From an uncultured Oscillospiraceae bacterium (GTDB lineage: Bacteria; Bacillota; Clostridia; Oscillospirales; Acutalibacteraceae), in NCBI GenBank assembly GCA_900540275.1, contig UQFO01000010.1, positions 9,894 through 73,893 of the forward strand: 64,000 bases of DNA, read 5' to 3'. The position numbers were made by a program, and so were the translations under genes. Position 1 is the stretch's first letter; every line of letters starts with the position of its first letter. Under the pieces are notes generated by a model. It was not told where the DNA came from and did not search any database. It saw only the letters and a program-made list of their open reading frames with translations. Of this stretch, positions 41,700 to 50,785 are shown one piece after another.

Positions 41700-42593
41700 A
41701 TGAATGCTGACCAGGGAGAGTTTTCTTCTTTTCATCCAGCGGTACTGCTCTGCTACTTCGTTTCGGTATTGCTTATTACAATGTTTACGGTCAATCCTGT
41801 TTTCCTGCTGCTCTCCCTTGCCGGAAGCCTGGTTTACTGCGCCGCGCTCAGTCATGCGAAGGAGTTTTTCAAAGGCCTTGCGTTTTCCGTACCGCTTTTT
41901 CTTTTGATAACCATAACAAACCCGCTGTTTTCCCATAATGGAGCGACGCCGCTCTTTTTCTTGGGAGGAAACGCGGTGACGCTGGAGGCTGTGCTTTTTG
42001 GCGCGGATATTGCGGCAATGGTAACCGCTGTCGTTTATTGGTGCAGGTGCGTGTCCCATGTTATGACAAGCGACAAATTCTTATTTCTGTTTGGAAAAGC
42101 AATTCCAAAGCTTTCGCTGGTCCTTTCTATGACGCTGCGTTTTCTTCCCCTGTTCCTCGGGCAGTATAAAAAAATATTTAAAGTACAGAAAGCGATGGAC
42201 ATAAACGTTTCTAAGCGGCTGACGGGGAAGATAAAAGCAAGCCTGCGTGTGTTTTCCGCCGTCGTTACATGGTCAATGGAAAACGCGATGGAAACTGCGG
42301 CCTCTATGAAAGCGCGCGGTTACGGAATAAAGGGCAGAAGCACATTTTCTGTTTACCGTTTTACACTGCGTGACGGTATTATGCTGGCGGCAGTTCTGGT
42401 ATTGGACTGCCTGACCGTCGCGGGGCTTTCTGCAAAATACGCGGCCTTTTCTTTTTATCCGCGCATTACGCAGGTTTCACTTGCCCCGCTCAGCATAATA
42501 TCCTATGCCGCATTCGGGCTGTGTGCGTTGCTGCCATTTATAATAGAGGGAGAGGGGGCTATCCGGTGGAAATACTTCAGGTCGAAAATTTAA
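41700..42593 (+). CDS. ecfT: ECF transporter transmembrane component T
   Basis: This 297-residue membrane protein (about six helices) has the CbiQ/EcfT coupling segments, including AMDINVSKRLTGKIKAS and ENAMETAASMKARGYGIKGRS, the second Arg-containing motif that contacts the ATPases. AGGAGGGAG precedes the ATG. The next gene starts inside its 3' end, so the operon is tightly coupled. Confidence 0.93.
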   Translation: MNADQGEFSSFHPAVLLCYFVSVLLITMFTVNPVFLLLSLAGSLVYCAALSHAKEFFKGLAFSVPLFLLITITNPLFSHNGATPLFFLGGNAVTLEAVLFGADIAAMVTAVVYWCRCVSHVMTSDKFLFLFGKAIPKLSLVLSMTLRFLPLFLGQYKKIFKVQKAMDINVSKRLTGKIKASLRVFSAVVTWSMENAMETAASMKARGYGIKGRSTFSVYRFTLRDGIMLAAVLVLDCLTVAGLSAKYAAFSFYPRITQVSLAPLSIISYAAFGLCALLPFIIEGEGAIRWKYFRSKI

Positions 42594-44221
42594 GCTTTTC
42601 TTATCCAAATACAAAAGAAAGAGCTATAAAAGACATCACCTTTTCCGTATCGGAGGGCGATTTTATCGTTATATGCGGAGAATCCGGCTGCGGTAAGACC
42701 ACGCTGCTTAAAATGCTCAAAAGAGAGCTTTCCCCTTATGGGGAAAAAAGAGGCCGGGTTTTGTATAAAGGACGGGAGCTTTCAGAACTAAATGAAAGGG
42801 AAGCCGCCTGTGAAATCGGATTTGTAATGCAAAACCCGGAACAGCAAATCGTTACGGACAAGGTATGGCATGAGTTGGCGTTCGGACTTGAAAATATGGG
42901 TATGGAAACCAATGAAATTAGAAGGCGTGTTGGGGAGATGGCAAGCTATTTTGGGATAGCCGATTGGTTTCACAGCGATACGGACAAGCTTTCCGGTGGA
43001 CAAAAGCAGATTTTAAACCTTGCGTCCGTAATGGCGATGCAGCCGAACGTCCTTCTTCTGGATGAACCCACCTCACAGCTCGACCCAGTCGCCGCGTCCG
43101 AATTTATTATGACGCTCCAGCGGCTCAATCGGGAGCTGGGCCTGACGATTTTATTGATTGAGCACAGGCTTGAGGATGTTTTTTCCCTGGCGAATAAGGT
43201 GCTCGTTATGGAAAATGGGGCGCTTATATTTTATGATGGGCCGCGTACGGTTGGGGAAAGGCTGATGCGTGAAAAAGACAGCCATCCCATACACTGTGGT
43301 CTGCCAAGCGCGCTGCGTATTTACCGGGCGCTTGGCATTGAGGCGCAGTGCCCTCTAACGGTACGCGACGGCCGGCGCTTTTTAACAGAACACTTTCTGC
43401 CGGAGCGGGAAGCTGTTTTGCCGCCGGACAACCCTAAAACAGAGACAGTTTTAGAGATGAAAAACGTCTGGTTCCGGTATGAAAAAAATTTGCGCGACGT
43501 ACTGCGCGGCGTTTCCCTGTGTGTTTCCCGTGGGGAAAGCTATTTCCTTCTGGGAGGTAACGCAGCGGGAAAAACAACCGCGCTGCATTGCGCCGCGGGG
43601 CTGCAAAGGCCATACCGGGGAAAAGTCAGTATGCTGGAAAAAAAGAAACAAACAGGAAAAAACGCTGTACTGCTTCCGCAGGATCCGGTGACAGTGTTTG
43701 TACGGGATACGGTAAAAGAGGATTTAGTGGAAGCCTGCTCATCAGCAAGGCTTCCGGAGAAGGAATGGGAAGGGCAGATTGAAGCGGTATGCAGGCGAAC
43801 TGGAACCTATGGACTGCTTTCAAAGCATCCCTACGATTTAAGCGGCGGCGAGCAGCAAAAATGTGCGCTCGCAAAAGTTTTACTGCATAAACCGGACATC
43901 CTGTTGCTGGACGAACCAACAAAAGGACTGGACGCACACGCGAAACTGGAGCTTTCCGCGCTTCTGCGTACACTTAAAAAGGACGGTGTTACAATCATCG
44001 CCGTTACGCATGATGTGGAATTTGCCGCTGAAAACAGCGACCGCTGTGCGCTTCTTTTCGACGGGCAAATTATTTCCTGCGATACGCCCCGTCTCTTCTT
44101 TTCAGGTAACACATTTTATACGACATCAGCGAACCGGATGGCGCATCATATGTACCGCTATGCTGTAACATGTGACGAAGTTGTCGCCGCCTGTAAAAGA
44201 AATGGGGTGCGCCATGCGTAA
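42566..44221 (+). CDS. ECF transporter ATPase, two fused ABC domains
   Basis: A GTG start at 42566 after GAGGGGG, inside the end of ecfT, gives 551 residues. There are two complete ABC halves: Walker A GESGCGKTT with LSGGQ and LLLDEPTSQLDP, then GGNAAGKTT with LSGGEQQKC and LLLDEPTKGLD. This is the fused form of EcfA plus EcfA' and powers uptake of a vitamin by the S component. Confidence 0.93.
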   Translation: MEILQVENLSFSYPNTKERAIKDITFSVSEGDFIVICGESGCGKTTLLKMLKRELSPYGEKRGRVLYKGRELSELNEREAACEIGFVMQNPEQQIVTDKVWHELAFGLENMGMETNEIRRRVGEMASYFGIADWFHSDTDKLSGGQKQILNLASVMAMQPNVLLLDEPTSQLDPVAASEFIMTLQRLNRELGLTILLIEHRLEDVFSLANKVLVMENGALIFYDGPRTVGERLMREKDSHPIHCGLPSALRIYRALGIEAQCPLTVRDGRRFLTEHFLPEREAVLPPDNPKTETVLEMKNVWFRYEKNLRDVLRGVSLCVSRGESYFLLGGNAAGKTTALHCAAGLQRPYRGKVSMLEKKKQTGKNAVLLPQDPVTVFVRDTVKEDLVEACSSARLPEKEWEGQIEAVCRRTGTYGLLSKHPYDLSGGEQQKCALAKVLLHKPDILLLDEPTKGLDAHAKLELSALLRTLKKDGVTIIAVTHDVEFAAENSDRCALLFDGQIISCDTPRLFFSGNTFYTTSANRMAHHMYRYAVTCDEVVAACKRNGVRHA

Positions 44222-44894
44222 AAAAGCGGTACGTTATCTTCTGATGTTCCTGGGTGTTCCGCTCGTAGTGCTGTTGGGTACGGTTGTATTTGCGGATAAG
44301 CAGTACGCCTGGATTTCCCTTGCTGTGGCGGTGCTTTCCTGCGTCCCGTTTTTTTTATCGTTTGAACGCAGGGACGCGGCGGCAAAAGAAATGACGATTT
44401 TGGCTGTTATGGTCGCTTTATCCGTTGCGGGCCGTTTTATGTTTTCCTACCTGCCGCATTTTAAACCGGTTACGGCAATCGTCGTGCTCGCCGGATTGTA
44501 TCTCGGTGCTGAGTCCGGTTTCCTGTGCGGCGCGCTGTCGGCGGTCATATCCAATTTTATTTTCGGGCAGGGCCCCTGGACGCCGTTTCAAATGTTTGCC
44601 TGGGGGGTTATCGGGTTAATTGCCGGGCTGCTTGCAAACCCGCTCAAACGTCATAAGGCGCTTTTGCTCCTTTATGCGGCTGCGGCAGGCGCTCTTTTTT
44701 CTCTGATTCTTGATGTGTGGACTGTACTATGGTGGGACGGGACGTTCAATTTCAGCCGGTATCTCGCGTCAGTCATCACAGCACTGCCGACGACGGCAGT
44801 GTATATTCTGTCTAATGTGGTATTTTTGTTTTTTCTTTCAGGGCCGATTGGAAAAAAGCTCGAACGTGTCAAAATAAAATATGGCTTGAAGTAA
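44214..44894 (+). CDS. ECF transporter substrate-binding S component
   Basis: ATG 44214 overlaps the ATPase stop by 8 nt. The 226-residue protein has about six membrane helices and the motif FKPVTAIVVLAGLYLGAE followed by FGQGPWTPFQMFAWG. This motif group is found in ECF S components suspected to carry cobalamin-type or related ligands, but the sequence alone does not fix the substrate. Dedicated T and A genes in one operon point to a self-contained importer. Confidence 0.82.
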   Translation: MRKKAVRYLLMFLGVPLVVLLGTVVFADKQYAWISLAVAVLSCVPFFLSFERRDAAAKEMTILAVMVALSVAGRFMFSYLPHFKPVTAIVVLAGLYLGAESGFLCGALSAVISNFIFGQGPWTPFQMFAWGVIGLIAGLLANPLKRHKALLLLYAAAAGALFSLILDVWTVLWWDGTFNFSRYLASVITALPTTAVYILSNVVFLFFLSGPIGKKLERVKIKYGLK

Positions 44895-44916
44895 CAAAAC
44901 CTTTAAAGCAATTGAC

Positions 44917-44944
44917 AAGGCGTACAGGTATTCCTGTACGCCTT
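44917..44944 (+). terminator. Terminator of the ECF operon
   Basis: AAGGCGTACAGG and CCTGTACGCCTT pair around TATT; T-rich sequence follows after a short gap. Confidence 0.75.
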
Positions 44945-45345
44945 CGCTGTATCTGTTTTTTATTCCCTGAATGCTTCAAAAGCCTTCGCAAATCCACATA
45001 GCGTTTTATACGGCAACGCACAAATCTGCGCGAAATCAAGGTTTTTCGTTTGTCTCTTTAAAAAGTTTTGTTACGCTTTGCAACGTACGCTCGTAGTCCG
45101 GTTCCCAAACCCCGAGGCCCTCCCCAGTGACGTCCCTTTTCATCGCATCCGCGGGCGGCTTCGCTTCCTGCGGATGCTTTCAAACATGCGAGGCATACAA
45201 CTTTTCACAGCCAGCAGATTTTACAGGTTTTCGCGCAGGCGAAAAAGTGAAAAATCGCAAAGTGTGTACTACTTTGCCCTGCTTGCCGCTATTGTAAACA
45301 ACCAGATAGCATATACGCCTTAAATCCAATAAGGCATAGTAAACC
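44945..45345. other. Intergenic region, possibly with a decayed coding fragment
   Basis: On the minus strand, MKRDVTGEGLGVWEPDYERT (start near 45140) reads to a stop near 45036, and a second frame has a coding-like tail; neither matches a family I know. GCATCCGC/GCGGATGC (45147-45179) form a stem. I cannot support a real gene. Confidence 0.35.
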
Positions 45346-46176
45346 CTACTTTGTAAAAACACCACAAATCGTTTCTCCATTGTCCGAGAACTGCTTTCCT
45401 GCTACGTCACCATAGAATTCAAAACTATTAAAGCCTGACGTTTGAATCTCCGATAACAGCTTTTCTTTGGAAAAGAAATGATCCCATATATTGTAGCAAT
45501 TTATTGCTTCGTCGGTCAAAACAACACATTGGCGAAGCTCTGTGGCGTCCTCATCATCGTACTGATATACAGACTCCAAACAGATATGCGGCTTCTCACA
45601 CCAAAAACCGCCTTCTTCACAGTATTGCCAGGTATGGCTTTCATTTTTTCTCATTTTTGGCGTAAAAACATCAACGATAAACTTTCCGTTTTGTCTTAAC
45701 GCCTTATAAATCTTGTTTAATAAAAGAAGCCTGTCCGCTACCGGCAGCACGGCATAATCGCAGTAGATTAACGTGACGACATCAAATTGATTTTTGTAAT
45801 CAATCGTCAGATAATTTTGATAACGGTACTCAATGGCGCTGTTTTGCTGTATCGCTTGTTCTTTTGCATATGCAATCGAACGTCTTGAAAAATCCACGCC
45901 TATGACGGAATATCCGGCCTCGTGAAACCGCTGTGCATAAAGGCCGGGACCACATCCCAAATCTAGTAAGTATTTATATTGGGAGGGCGGCGCAATTTTT
46001 GAAATCCATCGAACTGACCGGTCGAGAAATTCATGCCTTCGGGTTGCCGCGTCCTCCTGTGGATTGAGATGTGCCGCCAGCATCCCTTTGGATATATGCG
46101 CGTCATTCCAGAACTCTCCAGTGCTAGAAGCATATATTTGCGGCTTTGTAAGAAAAGCGCTTAATTGTCGAATCAT
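45346..46176 (-). CDS. Class I SAM-dependent methyltransferase
   Basis: This 276-residue protein has motif I LLDLGCGPGLYAQRF (about 69-83), the acidic motif VIGVDFSRRSI, and DVVTLIYCDYAVLP, the usual SAM pocket. The N-terminal FWNDAHISKGMLAAHLNP is typical of a clostridial subfamily. The substrate is unknown. It stands alone on the minus strand. Confidence 0.9.
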   Translation of the reverse strand: MIRQLSAFLTKPQIYASSTGEFWNDAHISKGMLAAHLNPQEDAATRRHEFLDRSVRWISKIAPPSQYKYLLDLGCGPGLYAQRFHEAGYSVIGVDFSRRSIAYAKEQAIQQNSAIEYRYQNYLTIDYKNQFDVVTLIYCDYAVLPVADRLLLLNKIYKALRQNGKFIVDVFTPKMRKNESHTWQYCEEGGFWCEKPHICLESVYQYDDEDATELRQCVVLTDEAINCYNIWDHFFSKEKLLSEIQTSGFNSFEFYGDVAGKQFSDNGETICGVFTK

Positions 46177-46424
46177 AATATTCCTCCTGCTCTAAGTCGA
46201 ACCACTTGTCCTGCTTTGGCTAAGGCGTGTCCGTGTAGTGCGTCTTTATTAGGCATAGTTAAAAACTGATACTTGTTCTACAAACCTTTAGAATGCTTTC
46301 GTAAATACAGGCGGCTTTTAGGCGGCAAATCGGTCAATATATAAACTGGTTCATTTGGATAAAAACCAGTAACCATGCGCTTTTTAACTTATAGAGAAGC
46401 CGTAACCGACTGGAAAATTATTCG

Positions 46425-47384
46425 TTATGGGGTCTCAAACAGGCCGGAGGGAAGGTAAATATCCTTTGTACCAACTTTGTTCCAGGAAAACAGGGGAATC
46501 AGCTCATGCACGGCGGCGGGCTCCGGACGGTCGAGCAGCCCCGCGAGGTACGCAAGCCTCCCGATTAAATCCTGTGCTTTGAATCCACGCGCAAGCAGCT
46601 TGTCAAGCCCCATATCCTGTTCACGTTTTGAAAGCCGCCGGCCGTCAGCAGACAGAAGAAGCGGGAGATGGTAAAATTCCGGAGGGTCAAATCCGAGCAG
46701 GCGGTAAAGGCAGAGCTGGCGTGGGGTAGAGGACAACAGGTCACGTCCCCGTACCACCTGTGTAATCCCCATCAATGCGTCATCCGTGACAACCGCAAGC
46801 TGGTAGGCGAATACACCGTCAGAGCGGCGCAGGATAAAATCCCCGCATTCGCTCGCAAGATTCTGGCATAGTTTCCCATAGTGCCCATCCTCAAAGCAAA
46901 TTGTCTCTTGTGGGACACGCAGGCGCAGCGCTGGGCTGCGTCGTGCTGAAAGACTTTTTAATTCACCGTCAGATAGCGCGCGGCATCTGCCGCTGTAAAT
47001 GGTTTCTCCATCCGACGCATGCGGCGCTTCTGCGGCGTGCAGTTCTGCGCGTGTACAAAAACAGGGATAAATAAGCCCCTGCTCCATCAATTTTTCCAGC
47101 TGCTCCTGGTATAACGGCGTCCGTTTATGCTGTACATACGGACCGTGCTTACCGCCAAGGCTGCCGCCTTCATCCCAGTCAAAGCCCAGAAAAAGCAGGT
47201 CCTCCTCCAATTGGCGGGCATATTCCGCTTTGCAGCGGTTTTGGTCGAGGTCTTCCAAGCGCAGAACAATTTGTCCTCCGTCTTTCCGTATAGAAAGCCA
47301 GGCAATCAAAGCGCTGAAAAGGTTTCCCAAATGCATCCGCCCGCTGGGGGTCGGGGCAAACCGTCCGGTCGGCTGAATTTCCAC
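46425..47384 (-). CDS. gluQ: Glutamyl-Q tRNA(Asp) synthetase
   Basis: The GTG at 47384 follows GGGAGGTGCAGGC and gives a protein opening VEIQPTGRFAPTPSGRMHLG, while the longer frame to 47441 lacks a ribosome site. The 319-residue product has the HIGH-like PSGRMHLGN, the KMSKS-like LSKREQDMG, and a zinc ligand set (CFC near 100 and GRC). It lacks the anticodon-binding half of GluRS, as GluQ-RS should. It attaches glutamate to queuosine in tRNA-Asp. Confidence 0.93.
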   Translation of the reverse strand: MEIQPTGRFAPTPSGRMHLGNLFSALIAWLSIRKDGGQIVLRLEDLDQNRCKAEYARQLEEDLLFLGFDWDEGGSLGGKHGPYVQHKRTPLYQEQLEKLMEQGLIYPCFCTRAELHAAEAPHASDGETIYSGRCRALSDGELKSLSARRSPALRLRVPQETICFEDGHYGKLCQNLASECGDFILRRSDGVFAYQLAVVTDDALMGITQVVRGRDLLSSTPRQLCLYRLLGFDPPEFYHLPLLLSADGRRLSKREQDMGLDKLLARGFKAQDLIGRLAYLAGLLDRPEPAAVHELIPLFSWNKVGTKDIYLPSGLFETP

Positions 47385-47642
47385 GCCTGCACCTCCCTTG
47401 TTATCTTTTTCGATTATATCCGGCACAACCTTTTCTGTCAATCACGATTAATCCAATTGGTATATATAATTATATTATATACTAACTGGATAGCCTTGCT
47501 AAAAAGAGAATATCCGCTTTCCTTTCTGCCAGCGCCTGCTCGGCAGCAGAATTAAGCCTGCTGCGGGCAGGAATATTAGGATTTCCTGATACAACGTTAC
47601 GCTTATTTGTGTTTTTACGTGCAGCTTTACGAAGATGAAAAG

Positions 47643-47683
47643 GAGCAGGCTTTGCCACTAATTGCAAAGCCTGCTCTTTTTCT
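47643..47683. terminator. Bidirectional terminator
   Basis: GAGCAGGCTTTGC pairs with GCAAAGCCTGCTC, with TTTTTC on the plus strand and CTTTTC on the minus strand. It ends the GNAT gene on the minus strand. Confidence 0.85.
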
Positions 47684-47701
47684 ATTTGTACAGCTTTTAT
47701 G

Positions 47702-48433
47702 CTATTTTTTAATATAAACGGGATATGGGCAATCCAAATGGTACCCAAGCTTTTCCGCAAGCGAAACGGAGCGCAGGTCGTGCGCGTCCCAGCTGGGGTA
47801 TAAGCCACGCTCCAGACATTCCAATATCAGCCTTGCACCGCATGCGGTTGCAAGGCCTCTTTGCCGAAACTGCGGCATTGTGTCTATCTCAATCTCAATC
47901 CCGCCGCGATAGACGGCATAGGAGGAAGCGCCCGAAACAAGCTTTCCGTTATATAGTACGGCGACGCCCAGCCCGCGCTGTTTATAATCCTCATAATCTG
48001 CAAACAGGGAACAAAGGTCTGCTGACCAGCCTTCACGAAGCGCGGCCTTATAAATCTGTTCATCGAACAATCTAAGGGTAAAGCCTTCAGGAATACGACA
48101 TGTGTATTTTCTGAGCAATTCGACGGGAAAGACGCCCGGTTCTTTTTTGATTGCGTAGCGCGTTGTTTTTTCTGCCCTGCCGCCCCACACGTCTTCAAGC
48201 GTTTTGCCCCATGCTTCCGTACGGGGTATCATAATTGGCGCGGCCGCCTTTGCGGCAAGCCCGGGATTGGGCGCGCCGGCGAAGAAACAGAAATCGCCCA
48301 CGACGATTTCTGCGGAGGAAGGATGTTCCTCGCTGTCTGTTACGGCATAGCCCATGCATCCCTGCAGGCAGGACCAAACGAGCGCTTCCTGCCAGCCTTC
48401 AAACAGCGGCGCAATTTTTTTATAAACTGCCAT
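47702..48433 (-). CDS. GNAT-family acetyltransferase (GNAT_acetyltran type)
   Basis: A 243-residue protein with a long N-terminal domain and a C-terminal GNAT fold; the acetyl-CoA loop reads PQFRQRGLATACGARLI (about 190-206), with YPSWDAHDLRSVSLAEKLGY near the end. This layout matches the two-part GNAT_acetyltran family. The substrate is unknown. It lies 20 nt downstream of the diguanylate cyclase and may be co-transcribed with it. Confidence 0.87.
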   Translation of the reverse strand: MAVYKKIAPLFEGWQEALVWSCLQGCMGYAVTDSEEHPSSAEIVVGDFCFFAGAPNPGLAAKAAAPIMIPRTEAWGKTLEDVWGGRAEKTTRYAIKKEPGVFPVELLRKYTCRIPEGFTLRLFDEQIYKAALREGWSADLCSLFADYEDYKQRGLGVAVLYNGKLVSGASSYAVYRGGIEIEIDTMPQFRQRGLATACGARLILECLERGLYPSWDAHDLRSVSLAEKLGYHLDCPYPVYIKK

Positions 48434-48453
48434 AATTTCGCTCCCTTTGCTTT

Positions 48454-50418
48454 TTATGTGCTTTTGTTATCTTCCGCGCCTTTTGGAGAGGGTGGGTTAC
48501 TATAAATGGTATAGCCGCTCTTACCACGTTTTTTTGTCTGGTAAAGCGCCCTGTCCGCGCGCCGGTACAGCGTATCAAAGTCTTTCCCGTCGCGCGGCGC
48601 TATAGCCACGCCTATGCTTGCGGAAATATGCCAGCTTATCTGGCCGTCCGCTGTATGGTCGCTGCGCAGTGCACGGCATAGCTCCTCTGCCTTCTGCCGC
48701 GCCCAGGCCTCGTCAGGTATTGTAAGGAAAGCCGCAAACTCATCCCCGCCGATGCGGCCGACCAGCTCGCCCTCGCTAAAATGACGCTTAATCGTACCTG
48801 TAAAGCTTATGATTACTTTGTCGCCGTAAGAATGGCCGTACAGGTCGTTTGCCTGTTTAAAATCATCAATATCAAATATAAAGAACGCAAATAACTTCCC
48901 GGGCTGTTCCGCCAGTCTGCTTTCCGCTTTTTTGCGAAGGGCTGTTTTTGTATACAATCCGGTCATTTCATCGGTCTGTGAAAGCTTCAGCATACGGCGT
49001 TGCTGCCGTTTTTCCGCGTCGATATTCTGTCGGTAGGTCAGCATATGGATGGAATCGTCGCTTTCCCAATAAATAATCCGGGCGGTGATACGCATCCAGT
49101 AATAATCGCCGCCGGTGGAAATCATGAAGTCGTAGCGCAGGGTATCCTGGCCATTCTTATAAGCGTGCAAAACATTTTCAGGAGAAAACATGTCGAGGTA
49201 TCCCTGCCTGAATTCTTCCTTAATTTGCTTATCCGCAACAATCCGGAGCGCTTTGTCATACGGCGTGCCTGAGGGGGCGCCCAGGCTTTCAAAATATTGC
49301 TCGGTTACCAGGTTCGCAGGACAGTTGCGCGTGATATCCAGTTCATAAATATTTTCGTAAAGCTCTTCGGTCGCCTGCTGGAATACAGTACGGCGTTTCT
49401 GTTCATTCGTACGTGTCAGGCTTACAATTTGCCGGTTGAATTTTCGGATAACAAAAGTAATCACGAAGAGGATAATGGCAATGATTGCCGCAATAATCAG
49501 TACCGTCTGCAATATCTGCTCATTAAGCTTTTGAATCAGCAGGCCTGTATCCCGCTCTACCACCAGATGCCAGCCTAGTTCCGGGATATACCTGGCCACA
49601 ATGTAATTCATTGTATTCTCGCCAGGCGTAGCAGACGTCCAAAAACTACTGGCGGAATCGCTTTTTTTCCAGTTTAAAATTACATTCTTAGCTGTATTGT
49701 CATAAGAATAAATATCGAAAAAGTTTACTTTTTCATATCCCGTATAATTTGTCGAAATTTCTACAGTGCCGTCCCCGCCGATGAGGAAAGCATCCACACC
49801 AAATTTGTCTTCATAATCACGCAGCAGGCTCTGAAGGTAGCCGATACGGACGCCCACCCCTACAATTCCCATTGTTTTTCCGTTGTTATCTTTTATTTTA
49901 CAGTTGACAAAAACTGTAATTTCATTTTGTGCGCTGGCCGCTTCATCATTGTCCACATTCATCGTGGAGTCCTCTTCGCTTTTCAGCATTCCAAAGTACC
50001 AGTCGTTTTCCGGGTTTCCCTGTTCAAGTACACGGTCCAATCCGTTGAAGTTATAATACCGATTGGTTGCTGCCGAAACCAAAAAAACGGAATCATATTG
50101 ATATTTGGCCCGGTATGCGTCAAGGTATTCCCGAATCGTTTCAATATAAACCTGGTTGTCAAGCTGCGTTTTTTCATCAGCAAGAAACCCCTTGAGCAGG
50201 CTGTCGTTTGCCATCGTCAATGAAATATTGACCGGCTTAGTAAAAATAGAGGTAAGCTGATAATATATTCCCTCGGAGGTAAGCGCCGACACCTGTTCAA
50301 TATTCTGTACGGAGGCGGTATAATTTGCCTGGTAGCTGAGCACAGCGGTCGTTGTAAATCCGATTATAATAACAAGACATACAAGTATGTTGGTTCGCAT
50401 CAGTATGTTCTTTTTCAT
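48454..50418 (-). CDS. Membrane diguanylate cyclase with Cache sensor domain
   Basis: This 654-residue protein has an N-terminal membrane helix (about 7-29), an extracytoplasmic double-Cache-like sensor (about 35-275), a second membrane helix (about 305-327), a PAS-like middle region (about 350-480), and a GGDEF domain (about 485-645) with GRIGGDEFAAFL intact. The usual inhibitory RxxD site before GGDEF reads SEGE, so product inhibition may be lost. It makes c-di-GMP from two GTP in response to an outside signal. Two c-di-GMP-type riboswitch candidates lie in the same window. Confidence 0.93.
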   Translation of the reverse strand: MKKNILMRTNILVCLVIIIGFTTTAVLSYQANYTASVQNIEQVSALTSEGIYYQLTSIFTKPVNISLTMANDSLLKGFLADEKTQLDNQVYIETIREYLDAYRAKYQYDSVFLVSAATNRYYNFNGLDRVLEQGNPENDWYFGMLKSEEDSTMNVDNDEAASAQNEITVFVNCKIKDNNGKTMGIVGVGVRIGYLQSLLRDYEDKFGVDAFLIGGDGTVEISTNYTGYEKVNFFDIYSYDNTAKNVILNWKKSDSASSFWTSATPGENTMNYIVARYIPELGWHLVVERDTGLLIQKLNEQILQTVLIIAAIIAIILFVITFVIRKFNRQIVSLTRTNEQKRRTVFQQATEELYENIYELDITRNCPANLVTEQYFESLGAPSGTPYDKALRIVADKQIKEEFRQGYLDMFSPENVLHAYKNGQDTLRYDFMISTGGDYYWMRITARIIYWESDDSIHMLTYRQNIDAEKRQQRRMLKLSQTDEMTGLYTKTALRKKAESRLAEQPGKLFAFFIFDIDDFKQANDLYGHSYGDKVIISFTGTIKRHFSEGELVGRIGGDEFAAFLTIPDEAWARQKAEELCRALRSDHTADGQISWHISASIGVAIAPRDGKDFDTLYRRADRALYQTKKRGKSGYTIYSNPPSPKGAEDNKST

Positions 50419-50684
50419 GGTGTAACCCTTCTCAATTTATAATAGGTATGGTTAAATTCTAATAGATATTGTTGTAAAACATATCGGAGCGAAGCGCTGT
50501 TTATCAATTTTGAGTAAAAAGCGGCCATTGGCAGGCTCAGCTTGCGGTCTGTCTTATTCTATCAAAAATTAAATCTTTTGGAAAGGTCTGAGAAAATCCC
50601 AAATAACAATTACCAAATTGTTGTGTTTTTTACCGCAGGCCGGCTGAAAGCCCGGATTTTCCACCTGATTCTGGCACCTGAAAG

Positions 50685-50724
50685 GCAAAACGGAGCAAGC
50701 GATACAAAGCCTGCTCCGTTTTGC
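50685..50724 (-). terminator. Terminator of the DUF11-repeat gene
   Basis: GCAAAACGGAGCA pairs with TGCTCCGTTTTGC, placed 60 bp past the minus-strand stop codon. Confidence 0.7.
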
Positions 50725-50785
50725 TGAAGGGAAGTTCCACAGCGCTCCCCCCAATCATTCTTAAATATTCATTGAGAAACGGGTT

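Noticed and set aside
41449..41703. Small gene before ecfT
   Set aside because: 84 codons with a TTG start, no family and overlap with the ecfT start; not enough support.
45078..45323. Basic 81-codon reading frame
   Set aside because: No family and no ribosome site; opposite-strand fragments look equally coding-like.
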